DNA from: Erwinia phyllosphaerae
GTDB taxonomy: Bacteria; Pseudomonadota; Gammaproteobacteria; Enterobacterales; Enterobacteriaceae
Assembly: GCF_019132875.1 (NCBI RefSeq)
Contig: NZ_JAHSPF010000003.1
Span: 248,001-312,000, forward strand
DNA length: 64,000 bases
Direction of reading: 5' to 3'
Part shown: one piece after another, positions 8,994 through 16,430 of the stretch
How the letters are laid out: the number at the start of each line of letters is the position of its first letter
How positions within the stretch are numbered: the stretch's first letter is position 1
Program-made: the position numbers and the translations under genes
Notes under the pieces: generated by a model
The model's database searches: none
Told to the model about the DNA's origin: nothing
The model's input: the letters and a program-made list of their open reading frames with translations, nothing else

Positions 8994-9194
8994 GTGTCAG
9001 AAGCTGCGTATGATTATCATCCGGATCAACTGGAAGAAGCGAAGAACATTGCTTTGGGGTGGCGAATTATAGGCCAGATGGAGCCGCAAACGCTGGAGGA
9101 TGCCATTCAGATGTTGCGAGACAGTTCGGCCTATGCCGCTCAGGTCTACGATCTGCTTTACGCCGAAATCGCTCAGCGTAAGAAAAACGGTTAA
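8994..9194 (+). CDS. Small acidic helical protein, 66 residues
   Basis: Not recognised. It starts with GTG at 8994, placed by CAGGAGAA seven bases upstream. The protein is acidic at its start and mostly alpha-helical by composition, with regular Leu/Ala/Ile spacing, no membrane segment and no cysteine. The codon pattern is protein-like. It converges tail-to-tail with the next small gene, 3 bp apart. Confidence 0.6.
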   Translation: MSEAAYDYHPDQLEEAKNIALGWRIIGQMEPQTLEDAIQMLRDSSAYAAQVYDLLYAEIAQRKKNG

Positions 9195-9197
9195 TAC

Positions 9198-9437
9198 TCA
9201 AACCGTTAGCATTCGTACAGCGGCACGATAACGCAGCCAGGTCTCCCAACATTTTTGCGGGTCGATATCACCGTATCCGCAAAAAGGATCCATATTTTTC
9301 GCGATACCGTCCGGCACGGAAACCGTTGTTGTGCTGTCCCGAATCTTTTCTACTTCCTGCCTGGTCAGCGAGGTCCCTTTTCTGCATTCCGCATCCATTA
9401 ACAGGCCCGTTAGCGGAGGTATACAAATAACAGCCAT
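9198..9437 (-). CDS. Hypothetical protein, about 79 residues
   Basis: Not firmly recognised. Read from the ATG at 9437 it begins MAVICIPPLTGLLMDAE. It continues with a segment of the form LTRQEVEKIRD, as in small enterobacterial proteins of unknown function, and ends with two cysteines and a tryptophan-rich stretch (CWETWLRYR). Alternative starts at 9452 and 9482 add basic residues, and no start has a clear ribosome-binding site. Soluble by composition. Confidence 0.5.
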   Translation of the reverse strand: MAVICIPPLTGLLMDAECRKGTSLTRQEVEKIRDSTTTVSVPDGIAKNMDPFCGYGDIDPQKCWETWLRYRAAVRMLTV

Positions 9438-9610
9438 AGCCTTTCTCTTCATTCTGTCTGGTCTTATTTCACTCTTCGGCACGCTACCAGGAAACTTTAA
9501 TTAAATATCCCTGTAACAATATTAAAGTTTTAGTTAACTTAATTTTAACATTAAGTGTGGTTTTTTTTAAAGAGAGGAGAAGCGTTATGCGCGGGGACGG
9601 ATTTTATTTA

Positions 9611-9640
9611 AAAAAATGCCCGCAAAGAGAAACTGCGGGC
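9611..9640 (-). terminator. Intrinsic terminator of the DinI-like gene
   Basis: On the minus strand a 7-bp stem GCCCGCA / TGCGGGC is followed by ATTTTTTTAAAT. It lies about 100 bp downstream of the DinI-like stop codon. Confidence 0.7.
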
Positions 9641-9738
9641 CAACACCAGGGAAACTTGTCAATAGAGCAGGGCATGCAGGCCGCAAATGGCAACCGCATG
9701 TGGATGAGTAGGGCAAAATAACAATCAGGTGCTGACTT

Positions 9739-9984
9739 TCAAAACTCTTCAGCAATTAACCACTGATCGGCCTCGTCAAACATCTCTTCAATAATTCTCA
9801 ACATTACCGATTTGTCATTTTTACTGGCATCGGTTTTGACGCCGTTGGCCTGCATCGGTTTAACTTTTACTTCGGCATCGGGGAAAACACGCCCGATACG
9901 TTTTGTGAGTTCATCTAAAATCAGCTGCTGCGCGTTGGGTAAGCCCGCAACGTTGCGCTTATCGTAAATCAGTTCAACAAACAT
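9739..9984 (-). CDS. DinI-like family protein
   Basis: An 81-residue protein of the DinI family, small acidic proteins that modulate RecA filaments and the SOS response. The family pattern is seen as a beta-strand start (MFVELIYDK), a helix containing LxxELTKRIxxxFPDAEVKV, and an acidic C-terminal helix ending EMFDEADQWL. The ATG at 9984 is preferred over the one at 9993 because AGGAT lies at better spacing before it. A near-consensus LexA site lies 24 bp upstream, which agrees with SOS control. A terminator follows at 9611-9640. It differs from the chromosomal DinI of E. coli and may be a paralogue of plasmid or phage origin. Confidence 0.8.
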   Translation of the reverse strand: MFVELIYDKRNVAGLPNAQQLILDELTKRIGRVFPDAEVKVKPMQANGVKTDASKNDKSVMLRIIEEMFDEADQWLIAEEF

Positions 9985-10007
9985 GGGGATCATCCTGGTT
10001 ATAAATG

Positions 10008-10023
10008 CTGGATAAAAATACAG
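10008..10023. promoter_or_regulatory. LexA-box-like SOS operator
   Basis: CTGG-N8-ACAG, read on the minus strand as CTGT-N8-CCAG, differs from the CTGT-N8-ACAG consensus at one position. Its spacer is all A/T apart from nothing else, as in good LexA sites. It sits just upstream of the DinI-like start, where LexA would block transcription. Confidence 0.65.
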
Positions 10024-10175
10024 TTATTTTGGCGCGGCTTCAACTGAAATTTGTTGATGGCGGCGATAACTTTCCTTATCTGGTCTGAACTTAAGCGCGA
10101 TTATATCGCCATAATCGTCAAAGGATGCCCGACACAAATACTACACTTGCGGGTATTTACTAACGGAGAGAAAAG

Positions 10176-10391
10176 ATGAACAAAATGCTACTTTTTCCAC
10201 TGATTGCTGCTGCGGTACTCCTGACGGGCTGTACCAGCAATCATGTTTTGCACATGCGTGACGGCAGCACCAGGGTAGTAGAGGGCAAGCCGGAAAAGGA
10301 TAAAGCGACAGGTATGGTTATCTATAAGGATGAAAACGGCGTGCAGCAGGCGGTTAATCAGGATGATATTAAGGAAATGAGCGGGTTATAG
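10176..10391 (+). CDS. YgdI/YgdR-like lipoprotein (DUF903)
   Basis: A 71-residue lipoprotein. The signal peptide ends in the lipobox LLTGC (Cys19). The mature part is a small SH3-like beta domain with the family pattern of a short HxMRDGS turn, a later YKDENG turn and a C-terminal VNQDDIKEM. By family it is probably anchored in the outer membrane; its role is unknown. GGAGAG lies upstream of the ATG. It is a single gene, divergent from the DinI-like gene. Confidence 0.85.
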   Translation: MNKMLLFPLIAAAVLLTGCTSNHVLHMRDGSTRVVEGKPEKDKATGMVIYKDENGVQQAVNQDDIKEMSGL

Positions 10392-10486
10392 GGAAGACCA
10401 GGTCTGTTCTGATTGTGACAATTGCGCTACATGGGCAGGATAATGTGCCAGACTAAAAAATTATATCTGCCCGGAGAATCCTGCTC

Positions 10487-10891
10487 ATGTTTCGTTTATT
10501 CGCTGTCGGAAGCCTGTTGGCCTGCTCTTTTTTTGCTCACGCTTCCGATTCCGCCGAGCCCATGCAAAACAGCGAGTATCAAATAAGCTGCGCCGGACGT
10601 CCGACCATGACCGTCACCAACGCGCAGTATGGGCTGACTACCATCCTGTGGGCGGGCGATAACTTTCAAATCGCGTCCGGCAGTCAGCAGTCCCATACGG
10701 ATAGTGGCGATAAGGTTGAGATCGTGCTGTTCCGCAACGGCGACCAGATGGTGATAAACAGAAGCAGCAACGAAACCTTCTTTTCCTATAACGGCCAGAA
10801 AAAGCTGGTTTCCTGTAGCCGTACGAGCGAACGGGAAAACAGTACGGTGACGCTACAGCGTACCGATGCCTCCGGCAACGTCGAATCCTGA
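10487..10891 (+). CDS. Exported hypothetical protein, 134 residues
   Basis: Not recognised. A signal peptide (hydrophobic LFAVGSLLACSFFAHAS, cleavage likely after Ala19) is followed by a beta-rich, Ser/Thr/Asn-rich domain with two cysteines that could form one disulphide (CAGRP and VSCSR). The size and layout suggest a small periplasmic beta-sandwich. GGAGAA precedes the ATG. It lies between lipoprotein and Tat-protein genes on the same strand with about 75-95 bp gaps, so a shared transcript is possible but not shown. Confidence 0.65.
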   Translation: MFRLFAVGSLLACSFFAHASDSAEPMQNSEYQISCAGRPTMTVTNAQYGLTTILWAGDNFQIASGSQQSHTDSGDKVEIVLFRNGDQMVINRSSNETFFSYNGQKKLVSCSRTSERENSTVTLQRTDASGNVES

Positions 10892-10967
10892 CGGTAAACC
10901 AGTCTGCTCCTATACTCATACCTTCTGCAATGCCGCAGCTATGCGGTTAATAAGCAAGGAGGAGTAG

Positions 10968-12128
10968 ATGAATCGACGCCAGTTTTGCCGCGCTTCGCTG
11001 GTTACTACCGGGGCGCTGGCCTTCAGTAGTTCGCTGGTGCAAGCCGCAACTAATTATGGTCTGAGCAAAGGGCTGGGCCCGGAGCTGCAGCAGGTCGCTG
11101 CGCTGCCCTGGGTGTGTAATGCAGTTGCAGTCACCCGTAATAACCGCATCTTTGTCGGCCTGCCGCGCTGGCCCGGCAGCGAAAACTCCCCTTCTGTGGC
11201 CGAAGTGATGCCTGACGGCCAGCTAAAACCTTTTCCCGGCGGTGAATGGAACAGCTGGCAGCCTGGCAATCCCGGCACCGATGCTTTTGTCATGGTTAAC
11301 ACCATCCATATCTTTGACGATGACACGCTATGGGTAGTGGATCAGGGCGATAAAAAGCTGGGCCGCGATGCGCAGAAAATTTTGCAGTTTGATATGACCG
11401 GCAAGCTGCTGCGTAAAATTACCTTTGATGAAAAAACGCTGCCGGAAAACGGCACCATTAACGATCTGCGGCTGGACGCCGGAAACGCCTATTTCACCGA
11501 TTCCGGGCTGGGTGGTCTGATCGTCGTCAACCTTAAAACCGGCAAGGCGCTGCGTAAGCTTTCTGCTCATCCGTTGACGTTAATGCGTAACGACAGGCCG
11601 CCCATCGGGGATAACGGCTATATGATGCAGGACAAAACCGGCGCGCCAGTGAAGGTACACTCCGATCCGCTGGAGATCAGTCCGGACGGGCAGTGGCTCT
11701 ATTTTCAGGCACTGACCGGACCGCTCTATCGTGTCCCTACGCGCGGACTGCGCGATGAAACGCTAAGCGATAGCGAGCTGGCCCAGCAGGTGCAATACGT
11801 CTACGATACGCCAACGCTGGTGGGCACCGCGATGGACAGCAAAGGGAATCTGTATATGGCCGAATTTCTTCGGCCCCGGATCACTATGCTGTCGCCGGAT
11901 GGCAAGCTCAGCGTGGTAATTGAAGACGATCGTATCTGGGGGCCGGATGCGCTGTTTATTACCTGGCAGCGCGAGCTTTATATTCCTTGCCCGCAGCTTG
12001 GGCGGATGGCCTTTAAACGCGGACCCGACGGCAAAGATCGGGTGCAAAAGCCGTGGCGAATTTACCGCGTGCCGCTGCCGGAAAGCTTTGGTGAGCGGCA
12101 AAAAGTGCCGCCGGTCTGGAACGGTTAG
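10968..12128 (+). CDS. Tat-exported beta-propeller protein (MRJP/yellow-like)
   Basis: A 386-residue periplasmic protein. The N terminus MNRRQFCRASL contains a twin-arginine motif followed by a hydrophobic stretch and an AxA-like cleavage site (LVQAA, about residue 26), so export in folded form by Tat is likely. The mature part matches the major royal jelly/yellow family, a six-bladed propeller: blades with NDLRLDAGNAYFTDSGLGGL, SPDGQWLYFQALTGPLYRVP and MDSKGNLYMAEF are seen. In bacteria these are annotated as gluconolactonase-like or L-dopachrome tautomerase-related proteins; the substrate is unknown. AAGGAGGAG precedes the ATG. The next gene, a GNAT, begins 19 bp after its stop. Confidence 0.85.
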   Translation: MNRRQFCRASLVTTGALAFSSSLVQAATNYGLSKGLGPELQQVAALPWVCNAVAVTRNNRIFVGLPRWPGSENSPSVAEVMPDGQLKPFPGGEWNSWQPGNPGTDAFVMVNTIHIFDDDTLWVVDQGDKKLGRDAQKILQFDMTGKLLRKITFDEKTLPENGTINDLRLDAGNAYFTDSGLGGLIVVNLKTGKALRKLSAHPLTLMRNDRPPIGDNGYMMQDKTGAPVKVHSDPLEISPDGQWLYFQALTGPLYRVPTRGLRDETLSDSELAQQVQYVYDTPTLVGTAMDSKGNLYMAEFLRPRITMLSPDGKLSVVIEDDRIWGPDALFITWQRELYIPCPQLGRMAFKRGPDGKDRVQKPWRIYRVPLPESFGERQKVPPVWNG

Positions 12129-12147
12129 TTAATGAGAGAGCGGAAAA

Positions 12148-12555
12148 ATGGAATTAATTTTAACGGATAAGCCTGGGGCAGAGGATTTGGCAGAAATCGA
12201 GGCCGAACTCTTTGCCTTTAATTCACAATTTATTGATAAGCCGGTAAGCCTTGCCGTTTTTATATGCGGGCCGGATGGCAAAAAGCTGGCTGGCCTGACC
12301 GGGTCAACCGTAGGTGACTGGTTGCGTATTAATATGCTGTGGGTCAGTGATACCCTGCGCGGGCAGGGGACGGGAAGCGCACTGATACAGGCTGCGGAAG
12401 AGGAAGCCCGCAGGCGCGGCTGTCTGTATGCTCAGGTAGATACGGCCAGCTTTCAGGCCAGGCCTTTTTACGAAAAGAAGGGATACGTGGTGCGGTTCGT
12501 CCTGGACAATTATCCGCGCGTTCATCAGCGATTTTACTTAACGAAAGCGCTTTAA
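12148..12555 (+). CDS. GNAT family N-acetyltransferase
   Basis: A 135-residue acetyltransferase. The acetyl-CoA loop is LRGQGTGSALI (consensus R-G-x-G-x-G/A), preceded by the beta-4 strand INMLWVSDTL and followed by VDTASFQARPFYEKKGY. It resembles small GNATs from Enterobacterales annotated as YhbS/PhnO-like, but the acceptor is unknown. It lies 19 bp after the propeller gene on the same strand and is probably cotranscribed. It is convergent with the MBL-fold gene, 7 bp apart. Confidence 0.82.
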   Translation: MELILTDKPGAEDLAEIEAELFAFNSQFIDKPVSLAVFICGPDGKKLAGLTGSTVGDWLRINMLWVSDTLRGQGTGSALIQAAEEEARRRGCLYAQVDTASFQARPFYEKKGYVVRFVLDNYPRVHQRFYLTKAL

Positions 12556-12562
12556 CTCGTCG

Positions 12563-13225
12563 CTATTCTCCCGGCCGCTGGCGCAAATCCAGCGGCGCAT
12601 TTTCTGCCTCGTCCAGCAGCGACAGCCAGTCGCGCACCGTCACTTCCTGCCATGAAAGATGGCCGCGGGTCGTACTCATTAGCACTACGTCCGGCCGTAA
12701 GGCACGATAAAATTCCAGCGTGCGCTTTAAGTCAGCTTCGTTGCTTTCCGGCACCAGCACGGTTATCCAGCGATCGTGGCTAAGGCAGATGGTATCACCC
12801 ACAAACAGATAGGTTTTGCCATAAGGTGAAGCATACAGATAGGTCGTACTGCCGGGCGTATGGCCGGGCGTCGGCACCACGTGAAAACTGCCGCAGTGAA
12901 CTTCGGCCTGATTAAAGGTGTCGTCCGCTTCAGCAAACGAGCTGACCGCGCCAAGCGCACGGTTATGGCAGTAGAGCGCTGAATTAAAGCGCTGCTGGAG
13001 CAGTTGCGTACCCGGGCCAGCTTCATGCCAGTGGGTAAGATAGTGACGGAAGATACCGCCAAGATCCTGAATAACATGATGATCTTCCGGGTTTTCTACG
13101 CGGGAAATCAGCACGTTGCCGCGATTAAGCTGCAGCAAAAAGCCATGCATCATCAGTTCCGGATCTTTTTCGCCCGGCGGAAATTCTGGCGTGGAAACCC
13201 ACAGATCTTCATACAGCTGCTTCAT
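12563..13225 (-). CDS. MBL-fold metallo-hydrolase with an altered first metal motif
   Basis: A 220-residue metallo-beta-lactamase-fold protein. The fold is shown by a late TPGHTPGSTTYLY motif (third histidine) and FVGDTICL (bridging Asp). The usual HxHxDH motif appears as THWHEAGPG, keeping two histidines but lacking the Asp-His pair, so the second metal site is probably altered or the protein is not a classical hydrolase. It is 16 bp from ldcA on the same strand and may share its transcript. The substrate is unknown. Confidence 0.75.
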   Translation of the reverse strand: MKQLYEDLWVSTPEFPPGEKDPELMMHGFLLQLNRGNVLISRVENPEDHHVIQDLGGIFRHYLTHWHEAGPGTQLLQQRFNSALYCHNRALGAVSSFAEADDTFNQAEVHCGSFHVVPTPGHTPGSTTYLYASPYGKTYLFVGDTICLSHDRWITVLVPESNEADLKRTLEFYRALRPDVVLMSTTRGHLSWQEVTVRDWLSLLDEAENAPLDLRQRPGE

Positions 13226-13241
13226 GTATACTCCAGAATGC

Positions 13242-14162
13242 CTAACGCAGGACGGGATGTCCCGATAGGGTCAGCGTAGCGGTGGAGCCTTCTACCTGTA
13301 GATGCCCCTGAGCGCCAAGGGGTAGCGTAACGGTATTCCAGTGATGACCAAATTCCAGGCCGCTGACCACGGGCAGGCCGGTAAGCTGCCGAATCAGCGT
13401 CCATACGCTGTTAAAATCGTAACCGCTGTCGTAATCAGTCAGTTTTACACCGGTAAAGCTGCCGGCGACAATGGCTTTCTGGCGCGCCAGCACGCCATGC
13501 TGGGCCAGCTGTAGCAGCATTCTTTCCGTACGGAAGGGATGCTCATTGATATCCTCGATCACCAGAATACCGCCGGTAATTGTCGGCAGCCACGGCGTAC
13601 CGATAAGGGAAGTGAGCATCGCCAGATTGCCACCCCACACCGTACCGGCAACGTCTAACTGCTGCGGCTCCGTTTGCCATTCTAACGTCAGTTCTGGCGA
13701 AGTCAGCGCGCGCCAGAAGTGCTCGATGGTAAAATCAGATAAAACCTCTGCGCCAAAATTGCTCGCCAGCATCGGGCCGCTAAAGGTCTGCGCGCCTTGC
13801 TGCAGCAGCGCCATCTGAATCACCGTAAAATCACTGTGCCCGCAAATCGCCATCGGCCGATCGCGTAACCGCGCCGCCAGCGCGGCGGCATCAAAATCGG
13901 GCAGCAACCGGGTAGCGCCGTAGCCGCCGCGTACCGGCATGACGATATCCGCCTCGGTAGTCAGCAGATCAAGATCTTGCAGCCGCTGCTGGTCATTACC
14001 GGCAAAGCGCTGGTCGCGGCGCTCTATCACCTGCGTGTTATTAACCCGATGGCCCTGCGCCTGCAGGCGCTGTACGCCAAGCAGCGCTGCCTGCTGGTTC
14101 TGACAATAGCCAGAAGGTGCAATCAGATGAAAAATGCGTGGGATAACGGACATAATCTTCAC
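13242..14162 (-). CDS. ldcA: Muramoyltetrapeptide (LD-) carboxypeptidase
   Basis: Cytoplasmic serine peptidase of family S66 that removes the terminal D-Ala from murein tetrapeptides during cell-wall recycling. It has 306 residues, close to E. coli LdcA throughout (FHLIAPSGYC, RGGYGATRLL, TVWGGNLAMLTSLIGTPW). The nucleophile is Ser110 in CGHSDF; the Glu of LVIEDINEHPF and the His of EFGHHW complete the triad. GTG 14162 is favoured by AAAGGAT five bases upstream; ATG 14153 would be too far from it. It is divergent from emtA, as in E. coli, so two murein-recycling genes share a promoter region. Confidence 0.95.
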   Translation of the reverse strand: MKIMSVIPRIFHLIAPSGYCQNQQAALLGVQRLQAQGHRVNNTQVIERRDQRFAGNDQQRLQDLDLLTTEADIVMPVRGGYGATRLLPDFDAAALAARLRDRPMAICGHSDFTVIQMALLQQGAQTFSGPMLASNFGAEVLSDFTIEHFWRALTSPELTLEWQTEPQQLDVAGTVWGGNLAMLTSLIGTPWLPTITGGILVIEDINEHPFRTERMLLQLAQHGVLARQKAIVAGSFTGVKLTDYDSGYDFNSVWTLIRQLTGLPVVSGLEFGHHWNTVTLPLGAQGHLQVEGSTATLTLSGHPVLR

Positions 14163-14432
14163 TTTTATCCTTTACTGGCTAAATAATGACTTTATTTCAA
14201 CGAGTTTTGCCTGCCGTCAAGGATAGCAGGCCACAAGCTTAAGCGGCCCGAACAAATTTTATGCGGGCTTAGTGAATTATTTTGTGCCATTGCGGGTCCA
14301 ATACGGCTGATAATGACGAAAAGCAGCGCTGAAGTCACCAACCGAAACGGCAAATTAGGAGTTACGGTAATTTTCTCCCTGCAGACAGCCGTTATGATGA
14401 AGCGCGAAGCAAAAGCCTAAAGGAACAACAGC
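14163..14432. promoter_or_regulatory. Divergent ldcA/emtA promoter region
   Basis: 270 bp separating two divergent cell-wall genes. An AT-rich core lies near 14260-14290. No named operator was found. Confidence 0.5.
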
Positions 14433-15065
14433 GTGAGAAGCGTAAAAACAGCGGCAATACTTGGCGTGCTCCTGCTGGCAGGCTGTGCCGGTCAGCCGCA
14501 CAGGCAGAGCGAAAACCTGCAGCAAACGCCATTGACCAAAGCGCCGCCGCAAAAAGTCGCGCAGGCGTGGTCTTTATTTACCGAGAACGCGGCACATAAC
14601 TACGGCGTTGACCAGAAGCTGGTGGACGCGATTATTTCAGTGGAGTCGGGCGGCAATCCAACGGTGGTCAGCAAATCAAACGCCATTGGTTTAATGCAGA
14701 TAAAAGCCTCCACGGCGGGGCGTGAAGTGTATCGGGTACAGGGACGTCGCGGCCAGCCGAGCAGCTCGGAGCTGCGTGATCCGGTGAAAAATATCGATAT
14801 CGGCACCGCCTATCTGAAAATCTTGCAGGATCAGTCCCTGGCCGGTATACGCAATCCAAAAACCCTGCGTTACGCCACTATCGTTTCTTACGCCAACGGG
14901 GCTGGCGCGCTGCTGAGAACCTTTTCGCGAGACAGGGATCGGGCGATTGCCATGATTAACTCTATGACGCCGGAAGAGTTTTATCAGCACGTGCAGGAGA
15001 AGCACCCGGCCGCTCAGGCGCCGCGCTATCTGTGGAAGGTAACCACGGCTTACCGCACTATTTAA
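14433..15065 (+). CDS. emtA: Membrane-bound lytic murein transglycosylase E
   Basis: Outer-membrane lipoprotein that cleaves murein glycan strands endolytically, leaving 1,6-anhydro ends. It has 210 residues. The lipobox LLAGC places the lipidated Cys at 18. The SLT domain has its catalytic Glu71 in SVESGG and then the conserved IGLMQIKAS. Length and sequence match E. coli EmtA. It starts with GTG, with AAAGGA upstream. In the E. coli order it stands divergent from ldcA and convergent with ycgR, as here. Confidence 0.94.
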   Translation: MRSVKTAAILGVLLLAGCAGQPHRQSENLQQTPLTKAPPQKVAQAWSLFTENAAHNYGVDQKLVDAIISVESGGNPTVVSKSNAIGLMQIKASTAGREVYRVQGRRGQPSSSELRDPVKNIDIGTAYLKILQDQSLAGIRNPKTLRYATIVSYANGAGALLRTFSRDRDRAIAMINSMTPEEFYQHVQEKHPAAQAPRYLWKVTTAYRTI

Positions 15066-15127
15066 CGGTAGCTGTGCGCCCGGGACAGGAATAATGAGTA
15101 AAGCCACCTGTGCGGGCGGCTTCTTTT

Positions 15128-15862
15128 TTACTGAAAACGGGTCGCTTTTTCGCGGGCCAGGCGCTCCAGCGAAAAGATCACGTTTTGCAGCAAACGTTCC
15201 TGGGCAAAGCTCAGCGAGGCAAAGCGAAAGCTCAGGCGAGGCGTTACCACCGTTTCATTTTTATTGCCTACTATGCTGCGCTGGCCTACGTTAATCAGCG
15301 CAGCATCCACTTCCAGCTGACCATATTCGCCCAGCTCAAGACGCATTTTTTTAAATTCTTCGCCACCTTGCAGCGTCTCCGGCAGCGTGGCGTCGCCTAA
15401 TACGCCGACTCCCCCCAGCGAAAGGTCCTGCAAGCGCATACGGCCTTCGCCGCCGCCCGGCCATTTTACATGGCAGTAATAAACCGGATCGAGCGGTACG
15501 CACACGCGGAAAAACTCGCGGCGCTGGATCATCCACAGTACGTCGGGCAGGTCAGCGCCAAAGGCCGGCAGCCCTTCATGGTTATCGGCTTCCAGCGCGT
15601 CTAGCGCAAATTCAACCTTGGCACCCTGCGTTTCCGCAGTCAGATGCAGGTTTTTCATCGTCAACGCCAGCTGGTTTTCATAATCGTTACTGCCATAGTC
15701 AAGAAGCAGGCGCTCTTTGTCAGCGTAAAGCAGACGAGTAATAAACTGGCCCCGGTCGTGTGAAACTAATACTGGTGTCTGATTTTTATGTAAATTTTTT
15801 AATACGGCAAGCACGGCGAGCGGGCCACGCTTGAGATACTGCTCTTTTTCTTCTTCTTTCAC
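15128..15862 (-). CDS. ycgR: Flagellar brake protein YcgR, c-di-GMP receptor
   Basis: A 244-residue PilZ protein that binds cyclic di-GMP and slows the flagellar motor. The N-terminal YcgR domain spans about residues 1-110. The PilZ domain has its c-di-GMP motif QRREFFR at about 113-119 and the second motif LQDLSLGGVG. It starts with GTG, with GGAG upstream; no better start exists. A perfect sigma-28 promoter at 15914-15940 puts it in the class 3 flagellar regulon, as in E. coli. It is divergent from ymgE. Confidence 0.95.
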   Translation of the reverse strand: MKEEEKEQYLKRGPLAVLAVLKNLHKNQTPVLVSHDRGQFITRLLYADKERLLLDYGSNDYENQLALTMKNLHLTAETQGAKVEFALDALEADNHEGLPAFGADLPDVLWMIQRREFFRVCVPLDPVYYCHVKWPGGGEGRMRLQDLSLGGVGVLGDATLPETLQGGEEFKKMRLELGEYGQLEVDAALINVGQRSIVGNKNETVVTPRLSFRFASLSFAQERLLQNVIFSLERLAREKATRFQ

Positions 15863-15913
15863 GTCCCACTCCGATTAGGTCAGCAAACACATGCCTGGCG
15901 GTGATACGACAAA

Positions 15914-15940
15914 TTATCGGCATGAAAGTGTGACGCTTTA
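15914..15940 (-). promoter_or_regulatory. Sigma-28 (FliA) promoter of ycgR
   Basis: The minus strand reads TAAA, exactly 15 bases, then GCCGATAA, the full FliA consensus. It ends about 52 bp before the ycgR start. Confidence 0.92.
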
Positions 15941-16043
15941 GGCGGTGTGAAAAAAAAGTGCAAAAAGTTTGGCTTTAAATCACAGAGTTAGAATCTTTGC
16001 CTATACTTAGCCCGTCCAATGAGTACAAACCAAGGAGCAGTAA

Positions 16044-16292
16044 ATGGGAATTTTGTCATGGATCATTTTTGGTCTGATTGCCGGGATCATCGCAAAGTGG
16101 ATTATGCCGGGTAAAGATGGCGGCGGTTTTATCATCACCGTTATTCTGGGGATTGTGGGCGCCGTAGTTGGCGGCTGGATCAGCACCCTGGTGGGCTTCG
16201 GCAAGGTAGACGGCTTTAACTTCGGTAGCTTTGTCGTGGCGGTGATCGGCGCCATTGTGGTGCTGTGGATCTACCGTAAAGTCAGAAGCTAG
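16044..16292 (+). CDS. ymgE: GlsB/YeaQ/YmgE family membrane protein
   Basis: An 82-residue inner-membrane protein of the transglycosylase-associated family, with three glycine-rich hydrophobic helices (about 2-20, 27-48 and 60-78) and the family pattern IAKWIMPGKDGGGF. In E. coli it is a stress-linked small protein whose exact function is unknown. CAAGGAG precedes the ATG. It lies between ycgR and treA as in E. coli and ends in a clear terminator. Confidence 0.92.
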   Translation: MGILSWIIFGLIAGIIAKWIMPGKDGGGFIITVILGIVGAVVGGWISTLVGFGKVDGFNFGSFVVAVIGAIVVLWIYRKVRS

Positions 16293-16332
16293 TCACGCGG
16301 TTGTCCTGAAAAGGAAATGTTCCGTGAACAAT

Positions 16333-16360
16333 AACCCCGCGCTCCGGCGTGGGGTTTTTT
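16333..16360 (+). terminator. Intrinsic terminator of ymgE
   Basis: A GC-rich stem (AACCCCGC / GCGTGGGGTT, one mismatch region) with loop GCTCCG is followed directly by TTTTTT, about 40 bp after the ymgE stop. Confidence 0.85.
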
Positions 16361-16394
16361 ATGGATAGCAGAAGGTTATGCAAAGATCGGAAAG

Positions 16395-16422
16395 AAAGGT
16401 ACAGGCGACGTGCGGTCGCCTG
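16395..16422 (-). terminator. Probable terminator of treA
   Basis: The minus strand has a perfect 8-bp stem CAGGCGAC / GTCGCCTG with loop CGCAC, then the pyrimidine-rich TACCTTTCTTTCC. It begins 9 bp after the treA stop. The T-run is interrupted. Confidence 0.55.
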
Positions 16423-16430
16423 AAGTTGTC

